NCBI GenBank assembly: GCA_900546225.1
Contig: URBZ01000001.1
Location: 174,049 to 238,048 of the forward strand
DNA length: 64,000 nt
From: an uncultured Rickettsiales bacterium
GTDB taxonomy: Bacteria > Pseudomonadota > Alphaproteobacteria > Rs-D84
Direction: 5' to 3'
How positions within the stretch are numbered: position 1 is the first letter of the stretch; every line of letters starts with the position of its first letter. A program made the translations under genes and the position numbers. Positions 25,007 through 33,028 of the stretch are shown here, in pieces. The notes under the pieces were generated by a model. That model searched no databases. It saw nothing but the letters and a program-made list of their open reading frames with translations, and was not told where the DNA came from.

Positions 25007-27937
25007 TCAGAACTGAGTATCTGTACATGTTTCAACTGGTTCTTCCCATGTCTGGCAATATTTATTTCCAAACCATGGACGACGCGTCTTGGAACATTGT
25101 TGAACGCGAGTACATTTGTGACAATTCAGCGTATCCCATTCAAATGTTGCGGTTATCACTTCTTTGTAATTCCACTGATTCACCTGCTTTGTACCAACCA
25201 ATTCACGCGAAACGGCGCCGTCATCACTGCCATTTGCGCTGTCCGAACCTGCGTTGGCACTCAGTCCGATACCCGCGACACCACCAGCAGCAACCCCTAT
25301 CACAACAGCAGACGCACCACCCGTGAACGGAATCGCAACCGCGGCAGCCGCAACGGCAGTGGCCGCTAATACTTTACCAAACGCACCCTTTGGTGGATTT
25401 GCACTGCGTGGCAATGCCGCCCCTTCGGCAAAACTAGTACACGCAATACGCGCATTCTCGCGACGCGAATCCAACGAATTTTCGTTTTGCATTTCTGCAA
25501 TACGTTCACCAATCGTTGCATAGTCCTGTAACATCTTGGTATTCAATTCATCATATTTTGCATAATAGTTTGCCTTGGCTTTCTTTAACGCAGACGTTGC
25601 AATCTTCATACGCATCTGTTGGGTCAGACCGGTAAAACGTCCCTCGTCTGAACCAAACGATGTACGATTGCGAATTACGCCTTCGTCTGTCTTGGTTGTA
25701 CGTGTCAATCCCTGAACACGACGCCCAGTCATACAATATTGAACGGTTGGGTCGGCCTCGATAGTGGCAATCGCATTATTGATACCACGTTGCAAAACCG
25801 CCAGTTCAGATTTAACTTTTTCTTTTTGGGCGTCTGACATACCTGTCGCATCAATTTTCGACAAATAATCATCCAACGAAGACAAATTACCATTATCGTC
25901 AAAATCAATATTTTCCCAATAAATTGTTCCGTCCAAAACGCCCGCCAGTGGTGTCACCGCGCCCAGTTCACCCGTTGTAGACCCAGCAACGCGCCCCAAT
26001 TCACTATCACGAATTTGTGACACATCTGTGCGACAATTTGAATAATCAATATTCATACTGTCGTCCGACGTACTATAATTACAAATCTTGTATTCCAGTG
26101 AACGACCACCCAGTCCGTCGTCCAGTGCCAGACCGTCACAGTTTTCGGTATCACCACAAACCTTGACCATGGCTTCGTCCGCCGCATTTTGACATTGGGT
26201 CAACATACTGTTATCAATATCTAACATAATACCTTGGGCAACACTGGACAGGTATTCATCCAAATCAGACGTATTACCTTTATATTTTTGAACGCACGCC
26301 GTCAACTTTTCTGTTGGACACATACGCACGATGGTATCGGTGTCCAGACCAACGCATTGCGCATAATCCTTGCCGCAACGATCCGCAGATTGCAGGCATT
26401 CTTTTACCTCTGTCGTGCACGCGTCAGCACGCATTGACGCCAGACGAGCAACAACGTATTGCCATATCTGAGACCCTTCGGCCTTGGTCGCAGACGACGC
26501 GTCAATTCCGCATGCATTCAATGGTATCTTGCACACATTTAACATCGTCTCTGGTCGCGACAGACACATATCGTATGAACCATCCGGATCATTTGGGTCA
26601 ATCGTGTCCTTACACGCCTTTTGAAAACATTCTGATATTGTGCCAATGCAACTCTGGCGAATGTTGTTTTCTGCAATCAGTTCTGCACTCTTGACCTGGG
26701 GTGCAACCTCGCGCAAGAACGTGTCCCACACTTGGTCAGCGACCGCAACGCACTGTTTAGTAACGTTTTCACACAATGGCTTTTTCGCATACAGCGTGTC
26801 ATACGTTGACGACGATATTTCTATCGTTGTTGTCGCGCCCTTGATAGAATATGTTGTAGATTTACCACGGCGGCTCTTGTTCACATTGGTGTTATCAGAC
26901 GCCGCAACAGATGCACAGTTGGCAAAGTCACTGCCGCAACCACCGGTGTTTATCATACACTTTTTGAACTCGGTCGTGCATTGCCCTAAATCATATTTAT
27001 TCGCATTGCGGTATTGTTCCAATGCCGCTTCGCGCATCGCCTGTTGCGCCGATGCCAATTTGTTCGCACTGGCGTTTTTCTGCTGCTTCAAACTGTTTTC
27101 ATACGCACTGCAATCCGACTTTATCCGCTGCGAATACATCAGTTGCAACATCGACAGTTCACTGCCACATTCGGGCATCTGGGCAACACAAATGCTGTTT
27201 GCCGCACGGTACAACGCGTCGCCCGTTTTGCCATCAATGGAACTGGCCATGCTGTCCACCGACGACCAGATATCGTCATCAGAATCATCAATCGTCGTAT
27301 TCCACAAATCCAAGTTCAATGACCGGCGCGCACTGGTTTTGTTATTTTCTTTGTCCAATGCGTCGACCACAGAATTTACATTCGCCATAACCGCGTCGGC
27401 GTCCGCACCCATTTCAATCTTTTCAACGCCGACCGTCGCCATCTGGTACGATTGCTGGTCTAATTTTTCAATTTCCGCCAACACAGAATCCAATTCCGCA
27501 TTTCTGTCACTGCAAATACAACGTCCACCGTTGTCATTATCAATCATACAGAATGAATCCATGCAGCCGTCGTATTTCTGCTGGCATGCCTCGCTGACCA
27601 CGACGTTCTTGGTCGCCGATGTAACCTTGGTTCCGCTGCTGATAACCTTTTGCGTTGTGCCTGCGCGTGCAACCACAGATGCCGTTCCCCCAGACGCAGA
27701 CGTCCCACGCGAAACGGTCGTACGCCCCGCCGCGCCCGTGCGGCCCGATGTACTGGTTGTCGTTGATGCCGCAGGCGTTGCGCTGCGCGCGGATACCGCA
27801 CTGCGTGCCGTGCTGGTCACAGTTTGGGTTGTGCCGGTCGCACCGGTACGCGTGCCACGCGGATTTGGCGCTTGCGCAGCATCGGCGGTGGTAAATAATC
27901 CCAACAATACAGCAGAAAAAACAAAAATTCTCTTCAT
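25007..27937 (-). CDS. large secreted Cys-module protein 5
   Basis: A 976-residue secreted protein of unknown family. Signal peptide about 1-21 (ending ADA), then about 90 residues of Thr/Ser/Ala/Arg/Gly low complexity, then Cys modules: CQQKYDGC with MDSFC, CTTEFKKC with CGSDFANC, CIGTISEC with FQKAC, and CTTEVKEC with CGKDYAQC. The complete ones fit C-x6-C-x6-C-G-x2-[YF]-x2-C. An acidic helical middle follows, then a long Ala/Gly/Val membrane-like segment near residue 880 (TGGASAVVIGVAAGGVAGIG), and a final Cys/Trp-rich tail (CHKCTRVQQC, RPWFGNKYCQTW). It is the largest member of the cluster. Start at 27937 (MKRIFV); an ATG 8 codons earlier is possible. Confidence 0.8.
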   Translation of the reverse strand: MKRIFVFSAVLLGLFTTADAAQAPNPRGTRTGATGTTQTVTSTARSAVSARSATPAASTTTSTSGRTGAAGRTTVSRGTSASGGTASVVARAGTTQKVISSGTKVTSATKNVVVSEACQQKYDGCMDSFCMIDNDNGGRCICSDRNAELDSVLAEIEKLDQQSYQMATVGVEKIEMGADADAVMANVNSVVDALDKENNKTSARRSLNLDLWNTTIDDSDDDIWSSVDSMASSIDGKTGDALYRAANSICVAQMPECGSELSMLQLMYSQRIKSDCSAYENSLKQQKNASANKLASAQQAMREAALEQYRNANKYDLGQCTTEFKKCMINTGGCGSDFANCASVAASDNTNVNKSRRGKSTTYSIKGATTTIEISSSTYDTLYAKKPLCENVTKQCVAVADQVWDTFLREVAPQVKSAELIAENNIRQSCIGTISECFQKACKDTIDPNDPDGSYDMCLSRPETMLNVCKIPLNACGIDASSATKAEGSQIWQYVVARLASMRADACTTEVKECLQSADRCGKDYAQCVGLDTDTIVRMCPTEKLTACVQKYKGNTSDLDEYLSSVAQGIMLDIDNSMLTQCQNAADEAMVKVCGDTENCDGLALDDGLGGRSLEYKICNYSTSDDSMNIDYSNCRTDVSQIRDSELGRVAGSTTGELGAVTPLAGVLDGTIYWENIDFDDNGNLSSLDDYLSKIDATGMSDAQKEKVKSELAVLQRGINNAIATIEADPTVQYCMTGRRVQGLTRTTKTDEGVIRNRTSFGSDEGRFTGLTQQMRMKIATSALKKAKANYYAKYDELNTKMLQDYATIGERIAEMQNENSLDSRRENARIACTSFAEGAALPRSANPPKGAFGKVLAATAVAAAAVAIPFTGGASAVVIGVAAGGVAGIGLSANAGSDSANGSDDGAVSRELVGTKQVNQWNYKEVITATFEWDTLNCHKCTRVQQCSKTRRPWFGNKYCQTWEEPVETCTDTQF

Positions 27938-28035
27938 TCCAGAAAACCCTTTCCTATTCATGCAATTTTAACACATAACGGCGGCTAAAAAAAGCGCATT
28001 TTTCCAACAGATATGAAAAAATTGCGCCCCAAACA

Positions 28036-28065
28036 TTGACAATTTTATTTTTTGTATTATATAAT
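28036..28065 (+). promoter_or_regulatory. promoter of the methyltransferase-like gene
   Basis: TTGACA (28036-28041), 18-base spacer, TATAAT (28060-28065). AGAGGGA precedes the ATG at 28100. Confidence 0.7.
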
Positions 28066-28099
28066 AATGGGTAAAAGATAAACAGAGGGAATCAATCAC

Positions 28100-28846
28100 A
28101 TGAATAAAGAATTTTTGTCCGCATACACAATCACAAATGAAAATTGGCGTTGGGCACGTGCCCAGACCGCCGGTGCGCAAGACGTCCTGACCGTCGCAGG
28201 CAGCGGCGACCAGGCACTGACATACAAATTGACCGGCGCAAAAAATGTCGACACATACGACATCACAAAATGCGCGCATATGATTCAAGATATCAAGACA
28301 ACCGCGCTGCAAATGATGCCACGCGACCAGTACACACAACTGATGCGCGAATTGCACTATTCGCACGAACCAATGAATTTGGTCAGTTTGGCGCACGTTA
28401 TGAAACATATGCCCGCGGCGACCGTTGCCGAAATGCATGCAAACGCGGACAAGGTTGACTTTGGCGCGGGTTGCCCGATTGATTCATACCCCGAAAATCA
28501 GTTCACAGATGCCGAATACGCAAAACTGAAAACACTGGTGACCAAACCTTTCAATTTCATCAACAGCGATATTGCAAACCTGCATGCGAAATTGACCACA
28601 GAATATGATTTGATTGACATATCAAACATATTCGACTATGGCATGGACGGCACGGCACAGGCGAACATTCTGGGCAGCTTGATAAAGCACCTCCGCATTG
28701 GTGGACGTATTGTGTACCTGCCCCAGATGGCACAATATAAATATGATGGCATCAATATTCATACACATAACATGACACTGGCGCACCAGCAAACCATTGC
28801 CCCAACGCGCGGGCTTGAAATGGTTATATTCCAGCGCACACGATAA
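28100..28846 (+). CDS. SAM-dependent methyltransferase-like protein (DUF3419-type)
   Basis: A 248-residue soluble protein. Residues 26-50 form a Rossmann-like motif I (DVLTVAGSGDQAL) followed by KLTGAKNVDTYDITKCA, where the acidic residue would bind the SAM ribose. Further on, YDLIDISNIFDYG and HLRIGGRIVYLPQ match the later strands of class I methyltransferases. The N-terminal NENWRWARAQ resembles the start of DUF3419 / BtaA-like aminocarboxypropyl transferases. The substrate is unknown. It is monocistronic with its own promoter and terminator. Confidence 0.65.
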   Translation: MNKEFLSAYTITNENWRWARAQTAGAQDVLTVAGSGDQALTYKLTGAKNVDTYDITKCAHMIQDIKTTALQMMPRDQYTQLMRELHYSHEPMNLVSLAHVMKHMPAATVAEMHANADKVDFGAGCPIDSYPENQFTDAEYAKLKTLVTKPFNFINSDIANLHAKLTTEYDLIDISNIFDYGMDGTAQANILGSLIKHLRIGGRIVYLPQMAQYKYDGINIHTHNMTLAHQQTIAPTRGLEMVIFQRTR

Positions 28847-28848
28847 AA

Positions 28849-28872
28849 AACGCCCACACGGGCGTTTTTTTC
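28849..28872 (+). terminator. terminator of the methyltransferase-like gene
   Basis: AACGCCC/GGGCGTT stem with loop ACAC and a T7 tract, just after the stop codon. Confidence 0.8.
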
Positions 28873-28896
28873 AAAGTTCAAATACCAAAGTGCAAA

Positions 28897-28989
28897 GTTC
28901 ATCCGTCTCCGCAAATGCTCCGCCGCGATAAAAATTTTGTGCGCTACGCGCAACATATATTATCTATGCTCTATTCTCTATGCTCTAAG
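28897..28989. repeat. dispersed intergenic repeat, partial copy
   Basis: Contains GTGCGCTACGCGCAAC and the tract ATTATCTATGCTCTATTCTC that marks the edge of the other repeat clusters. Non-coding. Confidence 0.5.
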
Positions 28990-29012
28990 AAAAACCCGCC
29001 CAATGGGCGGGT
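28987..29012 (-). terminator. terminator of the rpoA-rplQ unit
   Basis: Minus-strand ACCCGCCC/GGGCGGGT stem followed by TTTTTCTTAG, downstream of rplQ and of hairpin H1. Confidence 0.75.
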
Positions 29013-29041
29013 ATAAAATAAATTATGTGAGGCGCATGGCA

Positions 29042-29094
29042 GCGTTCATTTCAGTTCCGACGTGTATTAGACATACACGAGGAACTGTGAACGC
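29042..29094 (-). other. alpha-operon hairpin H1 (after rplQ)
   Basis: Nested helices on the plus-strand reading: GCGTTCA/TGAACGC, CAGTTCC/GGAACTG and GTGTAT/ATACAC around loop TAGAC. It begins 24 bases after the rplQ stop. Member of the H1-H5 family, which keeps the inner hairpin and the helix order but not the helix sequences. Confidence 0.7.
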
Positions 29095-29117
29095 AACAGG
29101 CGTCCACAGAATTTATT

Positions 29118-29666
29118 TTATTTGCCGGTTGCGCGGCGTTTCACTGCAACTGTCTTCGTCGCTGTCGATGCTTTCGCGGCCTTTGGGGCTTCCTTTTCAA
29201 CCTTGACGGCTGGTTTTTCGGCCTTGGCCTTTTTCGCAGGTTCTGCGTCTGTTGCTGTTTTTTCCGCGGCGTCGGCTGGTTTTACAACCTTTTTCGCGTT
29301 TTCATCACGATCAACCAATTCGATAATCGCCATTGGTGCAGCGTCACCATAACGGAAACCCGCCTTTAATACGCGAGTATAGCCGCCTGGGCGTTTGGCA
29401 TAGCGTGGGCCCAAAACCGTGAACAGTTTTTTAACTGTGGCATCGGACGCATTGCCCAATTCTGCTGCGGTCAAACGACGGTTGGCAACCGTGTCATTCT
29501 TTGCGCGAGTAATCAGTTTTTCAACAACACTGCGCAAATCTTTTGCCTTTGGCAAAGTAGTTTTAATTTGTTCTTTTTCAATCAAGTTCTTCGCCAAGCC
29601 AGCCATCAGTGCTTTGCGTGCGTTTGTGTCGCGATTGAATGTGCGACCTGCTTTTGCGTGTCTCAT
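29118..29666 (-). CDS. rplQ: 50S ribosomal protein L17
   Basis: Large-subunit protein L17. The first 120 residues are the conserved domain (MRHAKAGRTFNRDTNARKAL, KRPGGYTRVLKAGFRYGDAAPMAIIELVDR). A Lys/Ala-rich tail of about 60 residues extends it to 182, which is long but seen in Alphaproteobacteria. It is the last gene of the rpoA-rplQ unit, 335 bases after rpoA. That gap holds hairpins H2 and H3 and a CCCCAG/CTGGGG hairpin (29694-29709). Confidence 0.97.
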   Translation of the reverse strand: MRHAKAGRTFNRDTNARKALMAGLAKNLIEKEQIKTTLPKAKDLRSVVEKLITRAKNDTVANRRLTAAELGNASDATVKKLFTVLGPRYAKRPGGYTRVLKAGFRYGDAAPMAIIELVDRDENAKKVVKPADAAEKTATDAEPAKKAKAEKPAVKVEKEAPKAAKASTATKTVAVKRRATGK

Positions 29667-29820
29667 CAGATTACTCCTTTATTTTTGCTTCTGCCCCAGA
29701 ACACTGGGGATTGTTGAGACGCCACACCCTGATTTTCACCAGCAATGTGGGATTTGATATGCCAGAAAAATTCTTCACTCCTAGCATATCTAGAAATTAA
29801 ATTGTGTGTGGTTATTGGAA

Positions 29821-29870
29821 GCGATTGACGGTTCGCAGTGTAGTTGACCTACATAAGAACCGGCAATCGC
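29821..29870 (-). other. alpha-operon hairpin H2 (rpoA-rplQ gap)
   Basis: Nested helices GCGATTG/CAATCGC, GGTTC/GAACC, GTGTAG/CTACAT with loop TTGAC. The inner part is identical to H3 while the two outer helices differ with compensating changes. Confidence 0.72.
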
Positions 29871-29913
29871 GACAAGAGCCCACAGAATTTAATTTAGAAA
29901 ATTATCAGAACAT

Positions 29914-29987
29914 GCCAGATGGTGATGTTTAGTGGTGTCGTAGTGTAGTTGACCTACATGAGACACCATCTAAACGCACCAGATGGC
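29914..29987 (-). other. alpha-operon hairpin H3 (directly after rpoA)
   Basis: Five nested helices: GCCA/TGGC, TGGTG/CACCA, GTTTAG/CTAAAC, GGTGTC/GACACC, GTGTAG/CTACAT with loop TTGAC, separated by small internal loops. It starts 14 bases beyond the rpoA stop. Confidence 0.75.
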
Positions 29988-30001
29988 GTGCTATGGTAAT
30001 T

Positions 30002-31030
30002 TTATTTGTAGGGGTCTTCGTACTTTTTGGCCAACTCCGCAATATTTTCAGGTGGCCAACCTGGTACTTCCATACCCAAGCCCAGACCCATGGCCTCTAA
30101 CTGAACCTTGATTTCGTTCAAGGACTTGCGGCCAAAGTTCGGGGTTTTCAACATGTCGGCTTCGGTCTTTTGAACCAATTCGCCCAACCAGTTGATTTTG
30201 TCGTTCTTCAAACAGTTGTTTGCACGAACAGACAATTCCAATTCGTCAACATGCTTTAACAATTTTGGATCAAATGGCAATGCATCCTTGGCCTTTTCTT
30301 CTTCGGCTGGGGCATTGACCTGTGCTGGATCTTCGAAATTGATAAAGACAACCAACTGGTCTGTCAAAATACGCGCGGCAAATGCGATTGCATCTTCGGG
30401 CGAAACAGAACCGTTAGTTTTGACGGTCATTTCCAATTTGTCGTAATCTGTTGACTGACCAACACGTGTTTCAGAAACAGCAGTCGCGACGTTCAAAATT
30501 GGCGAAAAGATGGAATCAACAGGAATCACGCCCAGTGGCAGTCCGTCTGCGTGTGCAGATGCAGGAACGTAACCACGGCCGGTCGCCAATGTGATTTCCA
30601 TATCCAAATTCGCGTTTTTATCCAGTGTGCAGATTTCAACGTCTTTGTTCATCACCTCTACACTGCCAGATGTTTCAATCATGCCCGCGGTAACAACGGC
30701 CGGCCCTTTGACTTTCAGGGTTGCCTTGTGTTGACCTTCGGTCAATGCTTTGAAATAAACACCTTTCAGGTTCAAGATGATGTCTGTGATGTCTTCGCGA
30801 ACACCCTGCAAGCTGGAAAATTCGTGCTGAACACCGTCAATCTTGATATAGATTGGTGCGCAGCCCTGCAATGACGACAACAGTACGCGACGCAACGCCG
30901 TACCCAATGTCAGTCCAAATCCCTTTTCCAATGGTTCGGCAACCAGTTTTGCCAAATTTGGGTTATGTTCGTCAACCGTGATATTCAGCTTTTTCGGCTT
31001 AATCAGGGTCATCCAGTTCTTTTCAATCAT
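30002..31030 (-). CDS. rpoA: RNA polymerase alpha subunit
   Basis: A 342-residue alpha subunit: N-terminal dimerisation and assembly domain (about 1-235, with EPLEKGFGLTLGTALRRVLLSSLQG) and C-terminal DNA/activator-binding domain (about 255-325, ELSVRANNCLKNDKINWLGELVQKTE and LLKTPNFGRKSLNEIK-like segment). Start at 31030, preceded by AAAGGG; the frame runs 50 codons further upstream but that part overlaps the promoter. Unlike in most bacteria, it does not follow rpsK directly: 1.5 kb of other genes intervene, and it has its own promoter. Confidence 0.98.
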   Translation of the reverse strand: MIEKNWMTLIKPKKLNITVDEHNPNLAKLVAEPLEKGFGLTLGTALRRVLLSSLQGCAPIYIKIDGVQHEFSSLQGVREDITDIILNLKGVYFKALTEGQHKATLKVKGPAVVTAGMIETSGSVEVMNKDVEICTLDKNANLDMEITLATGRGYVPASAHADGLPLGVIPVDSIFSPILNVATAVSETRVGQSTDYDKLEMTVKTNGSVSPEDAIAFAARILTDQLVVFINFEDPAQVNAPAEEEKAKDALPFDPKLLKHVDELELSVRANNCLKNDKINWLGELVQKTEADMLKTPNFGRKSLNEIKVQLEAMGLGLGMEVPGWPPENIAELAKKYEDPYK

Positions 31031-31100
31031 ATGATTTTCCCTTTGGTTTAGTTTATTATTTTCACCATTCGGTTCCGCAAAATTTCTTTCGCGCGTGCGT

Positions 31101-31129
31101 ATTCTATACCCCGCCCCCCAAAAAGTCAA
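31101..31129 (-). promoter_or_regulatory. promoter of rpoA-rplQ
   Basis: Minus-strand TTGACT (31129-31124), 17-base G-rich spacer, TAGAAT (31106-31101). It is divergent from the promoter at 31175. Confidence 0.6.
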
Positions 31130-31174
31130 TGATTTATTAGAATTTTCAATATTCTGCCGCCCCGTAAAAAAGGT

Positions 31175-31203
31175 TGACATACGGCACGCGCCACCGTATA
31201 TTT
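31175..31203 (+). promoter_or_regulatory. promoter of the small secreted protein gene
   Basis: TTGACA (31175-31180), 17-base spacer, TATATT (31198-31203), 27 bases before the ATG. Confidence 0.7.
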
Positions 31204-31230
31204 CATGTCATAAATAACACAGGATTTAAC

Positions 31231-31593
31231 ATGAAACATATCGCAATTTTTGGCATCTTTGCCGCAATTTTGACCGCTGGTGCACACGCGTGCCCGTGCA
31301 GTGAAACAACAACCGAAACAACGTATGAATCTGTTCAGGTAAATACCGTTGAATATACCGACGACGTATACACCGCGCCACAGGTTGCGAAACCTGCACG
31401 CATTGGAACACCATGCGCACGTGTAAAATCATCTGCGGATTTGAACCGTGGTTGCGCCCGTCGCGCACCCGCAATGCGCCCAATTCGTGTCAAGAAATAC
31501 ACAGAGGTTATTGACCATTACCAAGAATATCAACCGGTTGTGCATTATGTGCCCGCCGGCACACACACCACCCGCCGTGTGATTGAATATTAA
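31231..31593 (+). CDS. small secreted Thr/Tyr/Val-rich protein
   Basis: A 120-residue protein of unknown family. The signal peptide is residues 1-20 (ending AHA), followed at once by CPC. The mature part is rich in Thr, Val, Tyr and Arg, with an acidic first half (ETTTETTYESVQVNTVEYTDD), a pair of cysteines (GTPCARVKS, NRGCARRA) and a basic second half. An AGGA site precedes the ATG. It is transcribed against the ribosomal operon, between the separated rpsK and rpoA. The second mature Cys could fit a lipobox only poorly. Confidence 0.75.
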   Translation: MKHIAIFGIFAAILTAGAHACPCSETTTETTYESVQVNTVEYTDDVYTAPQVAKPARIGTPCARVKSSADLNRGCARRAPAMRPIRVKKYTEVIDHYQEYQPVVHYVPAGTHTTRRVIEY

Positions 31594-31598
31594 AAAAC

Positions 31599-31621
31599 CG
31601 TCCCGATGGGACGTTTTTTTT
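31599..31621 (+). terminator. terminator of the small secreted protein gene
   Basis: CGTCCC/GGGACG stem with GAT loop and a T8 tract. Confidence 0.8.
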
Positions 31622-31959
31622 CAAAACAATTCTTGGCGCAATGCGTGCACAGTGCCAGACATTTCGTTCAACAAATCGCGCACACGCGCACTGTCCAAAA
31701 TCCGACACGGTGCAACGGGAAAATCATTTTCAAAGAATGCCAGCAACGATAATTCCAACGCGCGCGATATTTGGTACATACGAAATACAGATACAGCATT
31801 CTGGCCAGATTCATACTTTTGAATTTGTTGAAATGTTATACCTGTGCGCCGTCCCAATTCTTTCTGGCTGATGCCCATCATTTCACGCGCGCGTCGCATA
31901 AATTCCCCAAAGCGCGAATTAAACGCCCGTTCGTCCAAGGTTTTTGCAATATTCGCCAT
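31621..31959 (-). CDS. XRE-family HTH transcriptional regulator
   Basis: A 112-residue DNA-binding protein with a Cro/C1-type helix-turn-helix at about 17-72 (REMMGISQKELGRRTGITFQQIQKYESGQNAVSVFRMYQISRAL). The FQQIQKYE.G.N variant is the form common in Alphaproteobacteria. The C-terminal 40 residues are not recognised. GGGGGA lies ahead of the ATG. Upstream, in the same direction, is a structured leader that ends in a terminator (31971-32125), so expression is probably set by attenuation. It lies within the split alpha operon. Confidence 0.9.
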   Translation of the reverse strand: MANIAKTLDERAFNSRFGEFMRRAREMMGISQKELGRRTGITFQQIQKYESGQNAVSVFRMYQISRALELSLLAFFENDFPVAPCRILDSARVRDLLNEMSGTVHALRQELF

Positions 31960-31970
31960 ATGTCCCCCAT

Positions 31971-32125
31971 AAAAAATAAACCACCAGAAAATTCAGGTGG
32001 TTGGAGGTTAAGAGCTAATCTCGTTGAGATAGTGTGCTTATTCAATATATTCGCAACCCTCCAACCCATGGTTGGAGTTTTTAACGTCCCTGCGGACGCA
32101 ACGAGATTCGGGACTCTTACACCCC
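31971..32125 (-). ncRNA. candidate attenuator / riboswitch-like leader of the XRE gene
   Basis: On the minus strand a closing helix (32118-32099 with 32025-32009: AATCTCGTTG/CAACGAGATT plus AAGAG/CTCTT) encloses hairpins CGTCC/GGACG (32098-32085) and CTCCAACC/GGTTGGAG (32077-32059). It is followed by a terminator AACCACC/GGTGGTT with TATTTTTT (32001-31971). GGTTGGAGG (32066-32058) can pair instead with CCTCCAACC (32007-31999), which overlaps the 5' arm of the terminator. This is a terminator/antiterminator switch layout. It could also be a separate small RNA of about 150 nt. Confidence 0.55.
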
Positions 32126-32228
32126 GCAACAGCAACCCGCCATTGCCCAACAATTTTACAATATTTTTCCATAAAACACAAGGGAAACAATCCACGCATT
32201 TCGGGTTGACGAATATGTGCTGCGCAAC

Positions 32229-32432
32229 ATCATCTACTGGATTGCCGCGCGTCGCTACGCTTGCTCGCAATGACAGAGTTCCTAGCTAGTGTGTCGCCTG
32301 CGGGCTAACGCCCTTGCCGCATCCTGCGCTTCGCTTGGATTCATTGCGAACGTAGTGAAGCAATCCAGTAATAAATAATATGTGCGCCGAATGGCGCACT
32401 ATCTATTATCTATGCTCTATTATCTATGCTCT
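32229..32432. repeat. dispersed intergenic repeat cluster, copy 3
   Basis: Contains an inverted-copy element (ACTGGATTGCCGCGCG ... CTCGCAATGAC, 32235-32273), the GTGTCGCCTGCGGGCT element (32291 on), the direct CATTGCGAACGTAGTGAAG...AATCCAGT copy (32342-32369), a GTGCGCC/GGCGCAC hairpin and the TCTATTATCTATGCTC tract. Same order of parts as copy 1. Confidence 0.7.
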
Positions 32433-32457
32433 AAAAAACCGTCCCAATGGGACGGTT
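32431..32457 (-). terminator. terminator of the rpsM-rpsK unit
   Basis: Minus-strand AACCGTCCC/GGGACGGTT stem then TTTTTT, downstream of rpsK and H4. It separates rpsK from rpoA transcription. Confidence 0.8.
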
Positions 32458-32470
32458 CAAAATTAAAGAG

Positions 32471-32552
32471 AACGGCATAGATGTACGCAGTGTGGCGAGT
32501 GCAGTGTACAAACGCTACATAAACGAGCCACACTGTGAACAGATATGTCGTT
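32471..32552 (-). other. alpha-operon hairpin H4 (after rpsK)
   Basis: Nested helices AACGGCATA/TATGTCGTT (one wobble), CAGTGTGGC/GCCACACTG and inner GTGTA/TACAT around CAAACGC. It begins 10 bases beyond the rpsK stop. Confidence 0.7.
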
Positions 32553-32561
32553 ATATTTAAT

Positions 32562-32945
32562 TTAGACGCGACGCACTTTCTTTGGACGGCAACCATTATG
32601 TGGAATGCGCGTTGTGTCTGTGATGGACTGAACAATCAAGCCAGCGTTGGCCAGACCACGAACAGCAGATTCACGACCCTGACCAATGCCACGCATCAGA
32701 ACATCAACTGTCTTCATACCCATTTCGGCAACTTTCTTGCCAACTGCATCTGCGACGACGGTCGCTGCATACGGTGTGGACTTTCTTGCGCCCTTGAAAT
32801 TATTTGCACCGGCGGTCGCCCATGTCAGCACAGCACCGGACTGGTCTGTGATGGTGATACGTGTGTTATTATTTGTCGCAACAACATGCGCGATGCCGTG
32901 CGATACTTTCTTTACAACTTTCTTTTTAGCTTTTGTTACTGCCAT
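32562..32945 (-). CDS. rpsK: 30S ribosomal protein S11
   Basis: Small-subunit platform protein, 127 residues. Conserved features: HVVATNNNTRITITDQSGAVLTW, the GMKTVDVLMRGIGQGRESAVRGL segment and the ending IPHNGCRPKKVRRV. It follows rpsM with a 174-base gap that includes hairpin H5, and is followed by H4 and a terminator instead of by rpoA. Confidence 0.98.
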   Translation of the reverse strand: MAVTKAKKKVVKKVSHGIAHVVATNNNTRITITDQSGAVLTWATAGANNFKGARKSTPYAATVVADAVGKKVAEMGMKTVDVLMRGIGQGRESAVRGLANAGLIVQSITDTTRIPHNGCRPKKVRRV

Positions 32946-33028
32946 TTTATTTTTAACCTTTGTTAGATGTCTTCAAATAACTATCGTGTTATTCTCTACC
33001 TTATTTATCTGTGGATAAATTTAATAGA

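Noticed and set aside
26640..27971. 443-residue open frame antisense to Cys-module protein 5
   Set aside because: It mirrors the regular composition of the real gene, has no ribosome-binding site and no recognisable protein features.
31971..32125. 6S RNA, SRP RNA or tmRNA
   Set aside because: A CTCCAACC/GGTTGGAG hairpin recalls part of 6S RNA, but the overall fold (closing helix with two hairpins) is not one long bubble-bearing hairpin. The SRP tetraloop region and a tmRNA tag frame are absent.
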